The notes under the pieces are model-generated. The model was not told the origin of the DNA. It searched no databases and saw only the letters and a list, made by a program, of their open reading frames with translations. 58,315 bases of DNA, taken from an uncultured Senegalimassilia sp. (GTDB lineage: Bacteria; Actinomycetota; Coriobacteriia; Coriobacteriales; Eggerthellaceae). The stretch is taken from contig CAKUJT010000005.1 of NCBI GenBank assembly GCA_934661765.1, positions 1 to 58,315 on the forward strand, in the 5' to 3' direction. Position numbers and translations under genes: made by a program. Shown here in pieces: positions 33,208 to 44,704 of the stretch (position 1 is its first letter; the number at the start of each line of letters is the position of its first letter).

Positions 33208-34215
33208 TTATTCGGCCTCGTCGGACTTGACCCAGGAGAACATGCCGCGAATCTTGGCACCGGTCTTCTCGATCTCGTGGCTGTTGATGGCCTCACGCTG
33301 CTCGAAGAGCCACTTATGGTCGTTCTTGCAATCAGCAACGAACTCGCGGGCGAAGTCGCCGTTCTGGATGCGATGCAGGATCTCCTTCATGGCCTCGCGG
33401 GACTGCTCGTTGATGACCTTCGGGCCGGCGTAGTACTCGCCGTACTCGGCGGTGTTGGAGATGGAGTAGTTCATGAAGTGGATGCCGGACTCGTACATGA
33501 GGTCGACGATCATCTTCATCTCATGGTAGCACTCGAAGTAAGCCAGCTCGGGCGGGTAACCGGCCTCGGTCAGCGTCTCGAAGCCCGCCTTGACGAGCTC
33601 CACCAGACCGCCGCACAGAACGGCCTGCTCGCCGAACAGGTCTTCCTCGGTCTCCTGGGCGAACGTGGCCTTGATGATGCCGGAACGGGCACCGCCGACG
33701 CCCCAGCAGTAGGACATGATGATGTCCCAAGCGTCACCGGTGGCATCCTGGTACACGCAAGCCAGATCCGGCACGCCGGAGCCCTCGGTGTACTGACGGC
33801 GGACGATGTGGCCCGGGCCCTTCGGGGCGCACATGACGACGTTGACGTCCTCGGGAGCCTTGATGTAGCCGTAGTGGATGTTGAAGCCGTGGGCGAAGGC
33901 CAGGGTGTCGCCGGCCTTCAGGTGAGCGGCGATGTGCTGCTCGTAGACCTCGGGCTGCAGCTCGTCGGGAACGAGGATCATGACGACGTCGGCTTCCTCG
34001 GCGGCCTGGTCCATGGTGGTGACCTTCAGGCCGGCCTCTTCGGCCTTAGCCCAGCTCTTGGAGCCCTCGCGCAGACCGACGCGCACGTCGACGCCGGAGT
34101 CCATGAGGTTCAAGGCATGGGCATGGCCCTGGGAGCCGTAACCGATGATGGCGACCTTCTTGCCCTGGATGATCTTCGGATCGACGTCGTTTTCGTAGTA
34201 GATCGTAACAGCCAT
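33208..34215 (-). CDS. ilvC: Ketol-acid reductoisomerase
   Basis: Converts acetolactate or acetohydroxybutyrate to the dihydroxy acid with NAD(P)H. 335 residues, the short class I form. Motifs: [20 protein letters not shown] nucleotide fold, the [10 protein letters not shown] loop for cofactor phosphate contact, [13 protein letters not shown], and metal-binding [13 protein letters not shown] plus [20 protein letters not shown]. Start follows GAAAGGAATTACC. 177 bases downstream of ilvN, probably the same operon. Confidence 0.97.
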   Translation of the reverse strand: MAVTIYYENDVDPKIIQGKKVAIIGYGSQGHAHALNLMDSGVDVRVGLREGSKSWAKAEEAGLKVTTMDQAAEEADVVMILVPDELQPEVYEQHIAAHLKAGDTLAFAHGFNIHYGYIKAPEDVNVVMCAPKGPGHIVRRQYTEGSGVPDLACVYQDATGDAWDIIMSYCWGVGGARSGIIKATFAQETEEDLFGEQAVLCGGLVELVKAGFETLTEAGYPPELAYFECYHEMKMIVDLMYESGIHFMNYSISNTAEYGEYYAGPKVINEQSREAMKEILHRIQNGDFAREFVADCKNDHKWLFEQREAINSHEIEKTGAKIRGMFSWVKSDEAE

Positions 34216-34392
34216 GGTGGTAATTCCTTTCTTCTTGGCTGATGTACCTGGAACAATAGCGTGTGCGAGATCGTGTCAGCATAGTGCCGGCAGCGGCGAA
34301 ACGCGTACGCCGCTTGCCGCCCCTAGCCGATCACGGCATCGCCCACATGCGCAGCCTTCGCTGCCACAACGTATAGCGAGAAGCCATGGCGC

Positions 34393-34874
34393 CTACGACT
34401 CCTTCGAAGCACGCGACATGGCGATCTTGCCGGTGCGCGTGATCTCCTTGATGCCGTATGCGCGGAACAGGTCCTCCATGCCCTTGAGCTTCGATTCGTC
34501 GCCCGTTGCCTCGATGGTGAGGCTGGAACGGCCGACGTCGACGATCTTGGCGCGGAACACGTTGGCGATCTCGATGATCTCGTTGCGGCGGTCGGGCGCG
34601 GCGTTGACCTTGAACAGCACCAGCTCACGCTCGATGGCGGAGGTGTCGGTGAGGTCGGTGATCTTGAACACGCTCACCAGCTTGTTGAGCTGCTTGGTGA
34701 GCTGCTCGTACGCCAGCTCGTCGGCCTTCACGATGATGGTGATGCGCGACATGGTGGGGTCTTCGGTGGGACCGACCGATAGCGAATCGATGTTGAAACC
34801 GCGGCGGGAGACCATGCCCGTGACGCGCGACAGCACGCCGGGCTTGTTCTCAACCAAAACGGACAGGATGTGCT

Positions 34875-34878
<4 letters not shown>
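34393..34878 (-). CDS. ilvN: Acetolactate synthase small (regulatory) subunit
   Basis: Regulatory subunit that confers valine feedback on IlvB. 161 residues from ATG 34878 ([30 protein letters not shown]), with GGGGAG upstream. The ACT domain is followed by the ALS-small C-terminal domain (RELVLFKVNAAPDRRNEIIEIANVFRAKIVDVG). The ATG overlaps the ilvB stop by four bases, so the subunits are translationally coupled. Confidence 0.96.
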
Positions 34879-36835
<1,957 letters not shown>

Positions 36836-36839
<4 letters not shown>

Positions 36840-38512
36840 GACACATACGCTCCCTTGTCTGCGGAGGAAACCAGCTTGGCGTACTTGGCCAGCACGCCAT
36901 GGTTATGCTTGGGCGCCGGCGCGACGAAGGCCGCGCGGCGAGCGGCCAGCTCGTCATCATCGACGTGCAGCGTGATGGCGCCGCCTTCGATGTCGACGGT
37001 GATCTGGTCGCCGTCCTGGATCAGCGCGATCGGGCCGCCGGCTGCGGCCTCGGGGCTGATGTGGCCGACGCACGGGCCCTTGGAGGCGCCGGAGAAGCGG
37101 CCGTCGGTAAGCAGCGCCACCGACTTGGAAAGGCCCATGCCCACGATGGCGCTGGTGGGCGTGAGCATCTCGCGCATGCCCGGGCCGCCGGCGGGACCTT
37201 CGTAGCGGATGACCACCACGTCACCGGGGTTGATCTTGCCGGCGAAGATGGCCTCGCATGCCTGCTCCTCGGAGTCGAAGCAGCGGGCGGGGCCGGTATG
37301 CGTGAGCATGGACGGATCGACCGCCGACTTCTTCACGATGCCGCCGTTGGGGGCCACGTTGCCGTGGAGCACGCGCAGGGCGCCCACCTTGGAGAAGGGG
37401 TTGTCGTGCGTGCGGCACACCTCGCCGTCAGCGGGCTTGGTGCAGTTGGCCAGGTACTCGTCCATGGTGCCCATGACCGTGAGCGCGCTGCGGTCGAGCA
37501 GGCCCGCCTCGCCCAGCTCGTGCATGACCACCGGCACGCCGCCGACGGCATACAGGTCGATGAGCGGGCGCGGGCCGGAAGGCTGCAGCTTCACCAGGTG
37601 CGGAGTGCGCGCGCTTGCGGCGTCCCAATCGTCCATGGTGATGGGATGACCCGCCTCCTGCGCGATGGCGGTGAGGTGCAGCACCGTGTTCGTGGAGCCG
37701 CCGAAGGCCATATCGCATTCCATGGCGTTGTGGATGGCGGCCTCGGTGATGATGTCCTTGATGCAGATGCCCTTCTCCAGAAGCTCCATGACCTTCATGC
37801 CGGCATGCTTGGCCAGGCGCAGGCGCTCGGAGTACACGGCGGGGATGGTGCCGTTGCCGGGAAGCGCGATGCCCAGGGCCTCGCACAGGCAGTTCATGGA
37901 GTTGGCGGTGAACATGCCGGAGCAGGAACCGCAGGTGGGGCACGCGGTGTCCTCGAAGTACTTGAGCTCCTCTTCGGTCATGGTGCCGGCGGCAACCTGG
38001 CCGGCGCCGTCGAAGAGCGTGTTCAGGTCGGTGGTGGCGCCCTGCGAGCAACCGGGCTGATGGCCGGGAAGCATGGGGCCGCCGGAGACGAACACCGTGG
38101 GGATGTTCACGCGCAGCGCGCCGAGCAGCATGCCGGGCACGATCTTGTCGCAGTTGGGGATGCACACGGCCGCGTCGAAGGCGTGGCCCTGGACGGCGCA
38201 CTCGAAGCTGTCGGCGATGGCCTCGCGCGACACGAGCGAGTAGTGCATGCCGTCGTGGTTCATGGCGATGCCGTCGCACACGCCGATGGTGGAGATCTCG
38301 AACGGCACGCCGCCTGCCATGTAGATGCCGGCCTTCACGGCTTCGCAGATCTTATCGAGGTTGTTGTGACCGGGGATGATGTCGTTGCGGGAGTTGAACA
38401 CCGCGACAAGCGGGCGCTTCAGCTCCTCGTCGGTCAGGCCGTCGGCCTTGAGCAGGCTGCGGTGAGGGGCGCGCGGAATGCCGCATCTGACGGCGTCGCT
38501 GCGAAGTTGCAT
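36836..38512 (-). CDS. ilvD: Dihydroxy-acid dehydratase
   Basis: Iron-sulphur enzyme making 2-oxoisovalerate and 2-oxo-3-methylvalerate. 558 residues from ATG 38512 ([11 protein letters not shown]), preceded by GGAAGAAGGATTGGC; an in-frame extension through the leader hairpin is rejected. Cluster and metal motifs: [28 protein letters not shown], and [11 protein letters not shown] with [19 protein letters not shown] near the end. First gene of ilvD-ilvB-ilvN, under the T-box leader. Confidence 0.96.
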
Positions 38513-38549
38513 GCCAATCCTTCTTCCTTCTTCTGCCCTTTTGGGGCAT

Positions 38550-38818
38550 AAAAAAATCCTGCTGCAAGCAACCTGCACCAGGACCTCAAAAGAGAAGGCA
38601 TACACATGAACGCATATGCGACGCATAACGGAGTCACCGGTTCAGATTACTTGCACCGGCCTTGCGCGAATGTTCCTCGCCTGGGGCCGAGCGTTCGTCG
38701 GAACTGCTCGGAGGGGTTTTCGAGCCCGCCCAACACCGGCTCGCAGCAACCGCCGGCTTGCTTGAAGATGGGTTCGTCTCTACTATCCTCGTCAACGCAT
38801 TTCGTTTATGAACTTGTG
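38550..38818 (-). promoter_or_regulatory. T-box riboswitch candidate in the ilvD leader
   Basis: Read on the minus strand. Stem I starts GCGTTGACGAGGATAGTAG (38798-38780, AGTA loop-E motif). The distal part AGCAAGCCGG...GAGCCGGTG (38763-38734) matches the T-box distal consensus (AGCGAGCCGG...AGCCCGG). The 3' side has GAAAACC before CCTC (38721-38711), closing with AACGC (38695-38691). Then comes a stem III (CGGCC/GGCCG), the AAGTAATCTGAACCGG...CCGTTAT block (38652-38625), and a terminator TCCTGGTGC/GCAGCAGGA with seven T (38550-38556). TGGT (38580-38577) in its 5' arm could pair with a tRNA ACCA end. The usual TGGNACCGCG sequence is absent and the specifier is unclear. Confidence 0.7.
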
Positions 38819-38824
38819 GGCGTT

Positions 38825-38852
38825 AGTATAGCGCCGGTCGTGCGGATGGCAA
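38825..38852 (-). promoter_or_regulatory. Promoter of the ilvD leader
   Basis: Minus strand -35 TTGCCA (38852-38847), 16-base spacer, -10 TATACT (38830-38825). Transcription would start near 38818, about 20 bases before T-box stem I. Confidence 0.6.
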
Positions 38853-38989
38853 CCGTTTCTCACCGATTTTTTTCAAAATGGGGACGAAGAGGCGAAATTG
38901 ACCGGATTGCGGTATGCCATACGTGCGAAGATGCAGGTAACAGGGACGGAATCGCCGCCCAAGCCGAAAGCCGTACAAGGAGGCCTCGC

Positions 38990-39574
38990 ATGAACAACCA
39001 TGAGAACCTGGTACCCGCCGAAGGGTATCGCCACGTTAAGATGCACCCCGAGGCACGAGTCGCCCTGAACGCCACCGTCATCGGCGACGTGGAGCTGGCG
39101 CGCGACGCCACCGTGCTGCCCGAGGCCGCGATCCGAGCCGATTACGGCGAGCGGATCGTCATCGGCGAGGGCAGCGATGTGCAGGAGGGATGCAGCCTGC
39201 ACGTCGACGCGGGCTTCCCGCTGACGGTGGGCCGCAACGTGATCATCGGCCATAACGCCACCGTGCACGGGTGCACCGTCGAGGATGGCGTGCTCATCGG
39301 CATGGGGGCCATCGTGATGAACGGCGTGCACGTGGGTAAGGAGGCGCTCATCGGCGCCGGGGCGCTGGTGCCCGAAGGCCGCGAGGTTCCGCCCCGGGCC
39401 GTCATGGTGGGCGTTCCCGCCAAGCAGATCCGCACGCTCACCGACGAGGAGGTGGCCCAAAACGCCGCCGATGCCGCCCTGTACATGGAGATCGGCAAGC
39501 AGATGGAGCGCGACGGCATCGCCGCTTCGGGCGCGAACATGCCGCGCAACATCCCCGCCATCGGGGTCGAATAA
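38990..39574 (+). CDS. Gamma-carbonic-anhydrase-like left-handed beta-helix protein (CaiE/PaaY group)
   Basis: 194 residues from ATG 38990 (MNNHENLVPAEGYRHVK), with AAGGAGG upstream. Hexapeptide repeats run from about residue 25 to 145. The three metal-binding histidines of the gamma-CA family are in place: H71 (SLHVDAGFP) and H88, H93 (IIGHNATVHG), with R49/D51 and Q65 in family positions. It ends in an amphipathic helix (ALYMEIGKQMERDG). CaiE and PaaY proteins of this group accompany CoA-ester pathways, PaaY as a thioesterase. It lies 9 kb beyond the island, so a link is only suggestive. Confidence 0.85.
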   Translation: MNNHENLVPAEGYRHVKMHPEARVALNATVIGDVELARDATVLPEAAIRADYGERIVIGEGSDVQEGCSLHVDAGFPLTVGRNVIIGHNATVHGCTVEDGVLIGMGAIVMNGVHVGKEALIGAGALVPEGREVPPRAVMVGVPAKQIRTLTDEEVAQNAADAALYMEIGKQMERDGIAASGANMPRNIPAIGVE

Positions 39575-39601
39575 GACGAGTCGCTGGCTACGGTTACCGG
39601 T

Positions 39602-40693
39602 TTACACCGGCTTGACGCCGGTGAGCACGCGGGGTCTGCCGGCCAGGTCGTCGACGATTCGAACCTGATCGAAACCCTCCTGGCGCGCCAACTCCGCCGC
39701 AGCCTCAAGGCAGGTCTCGTGCAACTCGAAGGCGAAACCGCCCCCAGGGCGAAGCGCCGCTGCCGTCCAAGGCAGCAGACGGCGAAGGATGTCGTTGCCG
39801 TCGGCGCCGCCGTCCAAGGCGAGCGCGGGCTCGAAATCGGCCACTTCCCTGGGTATCTCGGCAAGCACCGCCGTGGGAACGTAGGGCGGATTGGATACCA
39901 CTAAATCGAGCCGGCCCATTGCGGCGGCAGGCACCGGCGAGCCCAGATCGCCCTGCTCGATGCGTACGCGGTCGGAAAGCCCCAACTCGGCGGCGTTGTC
40001 CTTGGCAAGCGCCACCGCCTCGGGCGCGATGTCGGTTGCGATGACGCGCGTATCAGGACGCTCGTATGCCACCGAGCACGCGATGCATCCGCTTCCCGTG
40101 CAGATATCGGCAACCAGCAAGGGTCGGGGCTTTGCGACCGCAGAACCATCGGGGCGATCGCCGCTTTCGCCGTTGACCTGATCTTGCTGAGCATCCAAGT
40201 AAGCGCTAATAGCCTGCTGAGAGCGCTTCAATGTCTCCGACGCGTCGTCCGAGCCGTCCTGCGCCGCCTCCGCCGCCGCTGCCTCAACCGCGATGAGCGC
40301 ATCCCCTTCCCAGGCGTCGATGGTGCTGTCGAGCGCGACGCGCTTGTGCGCCGCAGGCAGAAGCGAGAGCGCCTCGCTGACGAGCACCTCGGTTTCGGGG
40401 CGCGGGATGAGCACGCCCGGGCGCACCTTCACCTGGATGTGCCGGAACGCCGCATACCCGGTGATGTACTGCAGCGGCTCGCCCTTGCCGCAGCGCGTGA
40501 CATAGCCGCGCAGGATATCGCGTTCCTCAAGCGACAAGGGGCGATCGAAGCTGACGTAAAGCTGGATGCGCGACATATCGCACGCCTCCGACAGCAGCCA
40601 CTCGGCCGAAAGGCGCGGATTCTCGTCGCCTTTGCGCTCAAGGTAGCCCACCGTCCAGTCGAGCGCGGCCTTGATCGTCCACATATCGCCCAT
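39602..40693 (-). CDS. prmC: Release-factor glutamine N5-methyltransferase PrmC
   Basis: Methylates the GGQ glutamine of release factors. 363 residues from ATG 40693, with GAAGGATAC upstream. N-terminal helical domain (ALDWTVGYLERKGDENPRLSAEWLL), then LIPRPETEVLV, SAM-binding ICTGSGCIACSVA and the catalytic NPPY (SNPPYVPTAVL). Between RPETEVLV and the SAM motif there is an acidic, Ala/Gln-rich insertion of about 80 residues (TIDAWEGDALIAVEAAAAEA onward), explaining the excess over the usual 280 residues. Directly downstream of its substrate's gene prfA. Confidence 0.94.
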   Translation of the reverse strand: MGDMWTIKAALDWTVGYLERKGDENPRLSAEWLLSEACDMSRIQLYVSFDRPLSLEERDILRGYVTRCGKGEPLQYITGYAAFRHIQVKVRPGVLIPRPETEVLVSEALSLLPAAHKRVALDSTIDAWEGDALIAVEAAAAEAAQDGSDDASETLKRSQQAISAYLDAQQDQVNGESGDRPDGSAVAKPRPLLVADICTGSGCIACSVAYERPDTRVIATDIAPEAVALAKDNAAELGLSDRVRIEQGDLGSPVPAAAMGRLDLVVSNPPYVPTAVLAEIPREVADFEPALALDGGADGNDILRRLLPWTAAALRPGGGFAFELHETCLEAAAELARQEGFDQVRIVDDLAGRPRVLTGVKPV

Positions 40694-40819
40694 GTTCTGT
40701 ATCCTTCGCCTTCCGTTAAGCCTATGCCCTTCGCAGCGTCTGCCGCATGCAACGCGCAAGCGCGCGGCGCTGGGCCATATCCGCAAGGCCGGCAATCGAG
40801 CCGACCGGCGCAAAAACAA

Positions 40820-40899
40820 CGCCGAAGGCGCGGCACCGTTGCTGCGGTGGCGCGCCTTCGGCGACTGACGCGCAAGGCGCGGTTGTCCACGCCTTGCGC
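40820..40899 (-). repeat. Tandem strong hairpins between prfA and prmC
   Basis: First, CGCCGAAGGCGCG-g-CACCG (40820-40838), loop TTGCTG, CGGTG-g-CGCGCCTTCGGCG (40845-40863). Second, GCGCAAGGCG (40870-40879) with CGCCTTGCGC (40890-40899). No T-run on the minus strand. The second resembles the CCGCAAGAC/GTCTTGCGG stem at 2510-2545. Confidence 0.6.
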
Positions 40900-40924
40900 G
40901 ATTCCCCTGATGGGATTGCCTGAC

Positions 40925-41998
40925 CTACACGGCCTCTTCGAGCTTCTGAGCGCGATCGGCGGCCTGAAGCGCGGCGATGACATCGCCAAGGCCGTCGCCC
41001 TGCAGCACGCTGGTGTAGGTGGAGTTGAAGCCGATGCGGTGATCGGTCACGCGGTCCTGCGGGCCGTTGTAGGTGCGGATCTTCTCCGAACGGTCGCCCG
41101 AGCCGATCTGAGCCAGGCGCTTGGCGCCCTCGGCGGCCTGCTGCTCGGCGAGCATCTTCTCGTACAGGCGGGCGCGCAAAACGGCCATTGCGGCGATCTT
41201 GTTCTGCAGCTGGGACTTCTGGTCCTGGGACTGCACGACCAAACCAGACGGCAGGTGCGTGATGCGCACGGCGGAGTCGGTGGTGTTGACGCACTGGCCG
41301 CCCGGGCCGCCGGCGCGGTACACGTCGATACGCAGGTCGTTCTCGTTGATGTCGACCTCGACCTCGTCGGCCTCGGGCAGCACCGCCACCGTGGCGGTGG
41401 AGGTGTGGATGCGGCCCTGGGACTCGGTCTTGGGGACGCGCTGCACGCGGTGGACGCCGGACTCGAACTTCATGACCGAGTACACCTTATCGCCCTTGAC
41501 CTTGAACTGGACTTCCTTGTAACCACCCGCATCGGAGGGGCTGACGTCCATGAGCTCGATCTTCCACTTGCGCGAGGAGCAGAAGCGCTCGTACATCTTG
41601 AACAGATCGCCCGCGAAGATGGCAGCCTCGTCGCCGCCGGCCGCGGCGCGGATCTCAACGATGATGTCCTTCTCGTCGGCGGGGTCGGAGGGGATGAGCA
41701 GGAACTTGATGTCCTCTTCCAGGCTGGGAAGCTGCGCCTCAGCGGCGGAGATGGTCTCCTGGGCGAACTCCTTCATGTCGGGATCGCCGAGCATCTCCTT
41801 GGCCTCGTCGATATCGGCGCAAGCCTGCAGGTACTCGCGGGACTTCGCCACCAGCTCGCCCTGGTCGGAGTATTCCTTGGCCAGCTTGTTGTATTCCTTC
41901 TGATCGGCAAGCACGGCGGGGTCGCTCATCTTGGCCTGCAGCTCCTCGTAGGCCTTGATGATCTTCTCCAGCTTGTCGCGCATTTCGCTATCTTGCAT
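40925..41998 (-). CDS. prfA: Peptide chain release factor 1
   Basis: Terminates translation at UAA/UAG. 357 residues from ATG 41998 ([13 protein letters not shown]), preceded by GAAGGATG; an in-frame ATG seven codons earlier lacks a ribosome binding site. Peptidyl-hydrolysis motif GGPGGQCVN and the domain 2 region [15 protein letters not shown] are clear. prfA-prmC order is standard. Confidence 0.96.
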   Translation of the reverse strand: MQDSEMRDKLEKIIKAYEELQAKMSDPAVLADQKEYNKLAKEYSDQGELVAKSREYLQACADIDEAKEMLGDPDMKEFAQETISAAEAQLPSLEEDIKFLLIPSDPADEKDIIVEIRAAAGGDEAAIFAGDLFKMYERFCSSRKWKIELMDVSPSDAGGYKEVQFKVKGDKVYSVMKFESGVHRVQRVPKTESQGRIHTSTATVAVLPEADEVEVDINENDLRIDVYRAGGPGGQCVNTTDSAVRITHLPSGLVVQSQDQKSQLQNKIAAMAVLRARLYEKMLAEQQAAEGAKRLAQIGSGDRSEKIRTYNGPQDRVTDHRIGFNSTYTSVLQGDGLGDVIAALQAADRAQKLEEAV

Positions 41999-42109
41999 GG
42001 TCGGTGCATCCTTCGTCATATGTTGCCGGTGGCCGCGGACGGACCCGCGGCATGGGCCCTGCGTGCACGTTAAGCTCTGGCAGGGCCGTTGTCGAACCGT
42101 AAAATCTTA

Positions 42110-43201
42110 TCAGATTGCAACATGGTTTGCAGCCTGTTCCGCACAGACTGCACCATCGGAAACCGCCGTGACCACCTGGCGAAGGGTTTTCGCCCGCACA
42201 TCGCCCGCCGCGAACACGCCGGGGATGGAGGTTTCGCCAGTCTCGGAGGCAGCGATGTAGCCGCCCGCATCAAGGGGCAAGGCGCCTGCGACGAACTCGG
42301 TGTTGGGCTGTGTGCCCACCGCCACGAACACGCCTTCGACGGGCACGGTTTCCAGGGTGCCGTCGTTTAGATGCTCGACCTGCGCGGAAACCAGCTTGCC
42401 GTCTTCGCCGTGCAAGGCGCGCACCTCGGTGTTCCACATGAAGTAGACGTTTTCCAGCTTCGTCAGCTGATCATGATAGATGGGCGTCGCGCGCAGCTTG
42501 TCGCGACGATGCACAAGGATGACGCGCTCGGCCAGACGCGAGAGGTAGATGGCATCGGCTACGGCGGTGTTGCCGCCGCCCACCACCATGACGGTTTTCC
42601 CGCGGAAGAAGCTGCCGTCGCAGGTGGCGCAATACGACACGCCATGCCCCGTGAGCTCGGCCTCGCCGGGCACGCCGAGTTTGCGCGGGCGGGCGCCGGT
42701 GGCCACGATGACGCTTCGAGCGCCGTATGCGCGGTACGGGGTGCCGATACGCTTCACCGGTGACGCCAGATCGAGCGAGGAGACCTCCTCGTTGATGATC
42801 CGTACGCCGAAACGCTCAGCTTGTTCCTTCATGGACCACGCAAGCTCGAAGCCGCCGGTGCCGTCGGCAAATCCCGGGTAGTTCTCGATGCGCTCGGTTT
42901 GCGCCAGCTGCCCGCCGGGCGAGAGGCGCTCGAACACCGCGACCCGCAAGCCAGCGCGCGCAGCGTACAAGCCTGCGGTCAAACCCGCCGGACCCGCGCC
43001 GATGACGGCGACGTCGAAGGTTTCGCCGTCATCCGCCTCAGGCGCGACCGGCAAGACCGGCACGCCAGGTGCGACCGACTTACCGGGCGCATCAGGCGAG
43101 ACCGGAACATCAGGTGCAGCCAACGCGCCAGACACAACCGAGACGTCAGGCATGACCGAAACGCCGGATTCACTCTGCATGTTGTTTGATAGGCTGTTCA
43201 T
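42110..43201 (-). CDS. trxB: Thioredoxin reductase with N-terminal Pro/Ala/Val linker
   Basis: NADPH-dependent flavoprotein that reduces thioredoxin. 363 residues from ATG 43201 (MNSLSNNMQSESG), with GGGGGA upstream. The core starts near residue 60 (FDVAVIGAGPAGLTAGLYAARAG), with redox CATC (SYCATCDGSFF), NADPH motif VVGGGNTAVADAIYL and the C-terminal FAD motif GVFAAGDVRAKTLRQVVTAVSDG. The first ~58 residues are a repetitive low-complexity stretch (VSPDAPGKSVAPGVPVLPVA), absent from normal TrxB. The operator-like repeat at 43288-43306 lies upstream. Confidence 0.93.
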   Translation of the reverse strand: MNSLSNNMQSESGVSVMPDVSVVSGALAAPDVPVSPDAPGKSVAPGVPVLPVAPEADDGETFDVAVIGAGPAGLTAGLYAARAGLRVAVFERLSPGGQLAQTERIENYPGFADGTGGFELAWSMKEQAERFGVRIINEEVSSLDLASPVKRIGTPYRAYGARSVIVATGARPRKLGVPGEAELTGHGVSYCATCDGSFFRGKTVMVVGGGNTAVADAIYLSRLAERVILVHRRDKLRATPIYHDQLTKLENVYFMWNTEVRALHGEDGKLVSAQVEHLNDGTLETVPVEGVFVAVGTQPNTEFVAGALPLDAGGYIAASETGETSIPGVFAAGDVRAKTLRQVVTAVSDGAVCAEQAANHVAI

Positions 43202-43287
43202 AGATATCCCCCATATCCGCGGCCCGAAGCCGCGTTCGCTGTATGTCTTGCGCTCAGTATAGGGGCCCAAGCGGCCTTTCGCGATAT

Positions 43288-43306
43288 TGTTACTGTGTTG
43301 GTACCA
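43288..43306. promoter_or_regulatory. Inverted-repeat operator TGTTACT-N5-GGTACCA before trxB
   Basis: Sits just upstream of a weak -35 for the -10 TATACT (minus strand 43261-43256), the position of an activator site. Nearly the same sequence (TTGTTACT...GTACCATT) precedes trxA at 45469-45487. Confidence 0.55.
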
Positions 43307-43396
43307 TTACTACAGACTGAAAGCGGTCGCGCGCGATGGCAACATCACGCTGCGACGGTTGCTGCGAAACCCCGTCGCGCCGGGTCCTTCCCTTCC

Positions 43397-44704
43397 CTAT
43401 TCCTTCTGCGCCTTATGACGGCGATACAGCAGGGTGCCGGCGATGATGCACAGCAGCATCTGCAGCACCGTGGGCGAGAACCAGATGCCGTCCATCTGGA
43501 ACAGCAGGCCCATGACGAACACCACGACGCACACGATGATGGCCTCGGCGATAACGAGCATGTTCGATGAACGCGAATCGTCAACCGCGTAGAAATACGA
43601 GGTAGTGGTATGCGTGAAACCGTAGAAGATGTAGCAAATGGAGAACACCGGCAGCGCGTACGCGATGACCGGCTTCACGATATCCGAGGCGCCGAACAGC
43701 AGCGGAATGGCGTTGCGCACCGCGAACATGATGCCAAGCCCCACGAAGCCGAACGTGATAGCCACCAAATAGTTGGTATTGCGCAGCCTTCGCACCGCGT
43801 CGGCGTCGCCGGCGCCGCGATAGACGCTGATGAGAGGCTGGCTACCGTCGCCAACGCTTTGAATCATGATCTGCACGAAGAAGGCTACATAGGCGATGAC
43901 GGCGTACGCAGCCAGCGCCGTCTCGCCGCCATAGTAGGACAGCGAGATGTTGTTGACGACCGTGGACACCTCGGGAAGCAGCGTCAAACCGAACGGCGCC
44001 GCGCCAAGCTTGAGGATGTGCGCGCAAATGGAGCCGTCGGGGAGAAGATCGCGCAGCGGGACGCGGTTATCCCGGTGCAGGAAGAACCCGAGCACGAACA
44101 GGAAGGCGACCGCTTGGGAAACCACCGTCGCCTCGGCGGCGCCGGCCGTTCCGCGGCCCCAGACCATGACGAACAGGTAATCGAGCACCACGTTCACCAA
44201 ACCCGCGAAGATCTGCACGCACATAGCGAATGTCACCATGCCCTTGTTGCGGATCAGCGGCGTGCAACCCGTGACGAGCACCTGGAACGGCGCGCCGATA
44301 GCGATGACCTTCAAATAGCAGACAGCCTGCGAAAGCGTTTCACCCTGGCCTCCCAGCACCCGGCACAGCTGCTCGGCGAACAGGGAATAGAGCACCAGGA
44401 TGGGAATCGAGGCCACCACGAGCATGAACAAGGTGACGCCGACGACGCGCTGCGAGCGCTCCGCATCGCCCCTACCGCGGGCGATGGAGCTGATCACGCC
44501 GCCACCCATGCCAAGGCCCGTTCCCGCCGCGAGAATAAGGCACACAAGCGGGTATGCCACGTTGACGCCCGCAAGCCCGGCATCGCCGACGGCATGGCCG
44601 ACGAAGACGCCATCGATGACGCCATAGATGCCCGCCATCGTGAACGTGAGCATGGTGGGCAGGATGTACTTCAGGTACTCGGGGACCATCGAGCGCGTGA
44701 TCAC
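43397..44704 (-). CDS. MATE-family multidrug/Na+ efflux transporter
   Basis: 435-residue, 12-TM MATE protein. Start GTG 44704 (VITRSMVPEYLKYILP), preceded by AGGAGG; the ATG six codons later is an alternative. Features: IYGVIDGVFVGHAVGDAGLAGVNVAYP in TM1-2, GTGLGMGGGVISSIARGRGD, a pseudo-repeat in the second half (PEVSTVVNNISLSYYGGETALAAYAVIAYVAF). Exports cationic drugs or metabolites in exchange for Na+ or H+. It lies between trxA and trxB on the same strand. Confidence 0.88.
   Translation of the reverse strand: MITRSMVPEYLKYILPTMLTFTMAGIYGVIDGVFVGHAVGDAGLAGVNVAYPLVCLILAAGTGLGMGGGVISSIARGRGDAERSQRVVGVTLFMLVVASIPILVLYSLFAEQLCRVLGGQGETLSQAVCYLKVIAIGAPFQVLVTGCTPLIRNKGMVTFAMCVQIFAGLVNVVLDYLFVMVWGRGTAGAAEATVVSQAVAFLFVLGFFLHRDNRVPLRDLLPDGSICAHILKLGAAPFGLTLLPEVSTVVNNISLSYYGGETALAAYAVIAYVAFFVQIMIQSVGDGSQPLISVYRGAGDADAVRRLRNTNYLVAITFGFVGLGIMFAVRNAIPLLFGASDIVKPVIAYALPVFSICYIFYGFTHTTTSYFYAVDDSRSSNMLVIAEAIIVCVVVFVMGLLFQMDGIWFSPTVLQMLLCIIAGTLLYRRHKAQKE

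Larger units (their letters stand above)
38513..38989. other. 477-base divergent region between ilvD and the gamma-CA-like gene
   Basis: No protein gene seen. Mostly the T-box leader (38550-38818) and its promoter (38825-38852). The right part (38853-38989) must carry the promoter of the rightward gene; I see TTGACC at 38898-38903 but no convincing -10. AAGGAGG precedes the ATG. Confidence 0.6.

Noticed and set aside
38513..38626. Branched-chain-rich leader peptide in frame before ilvD (VLVQV...IFL)
   Set aside because: No ribosome binding site for it, and the leader is better explained by T-box structure; classical peptide attenuation is not supported.
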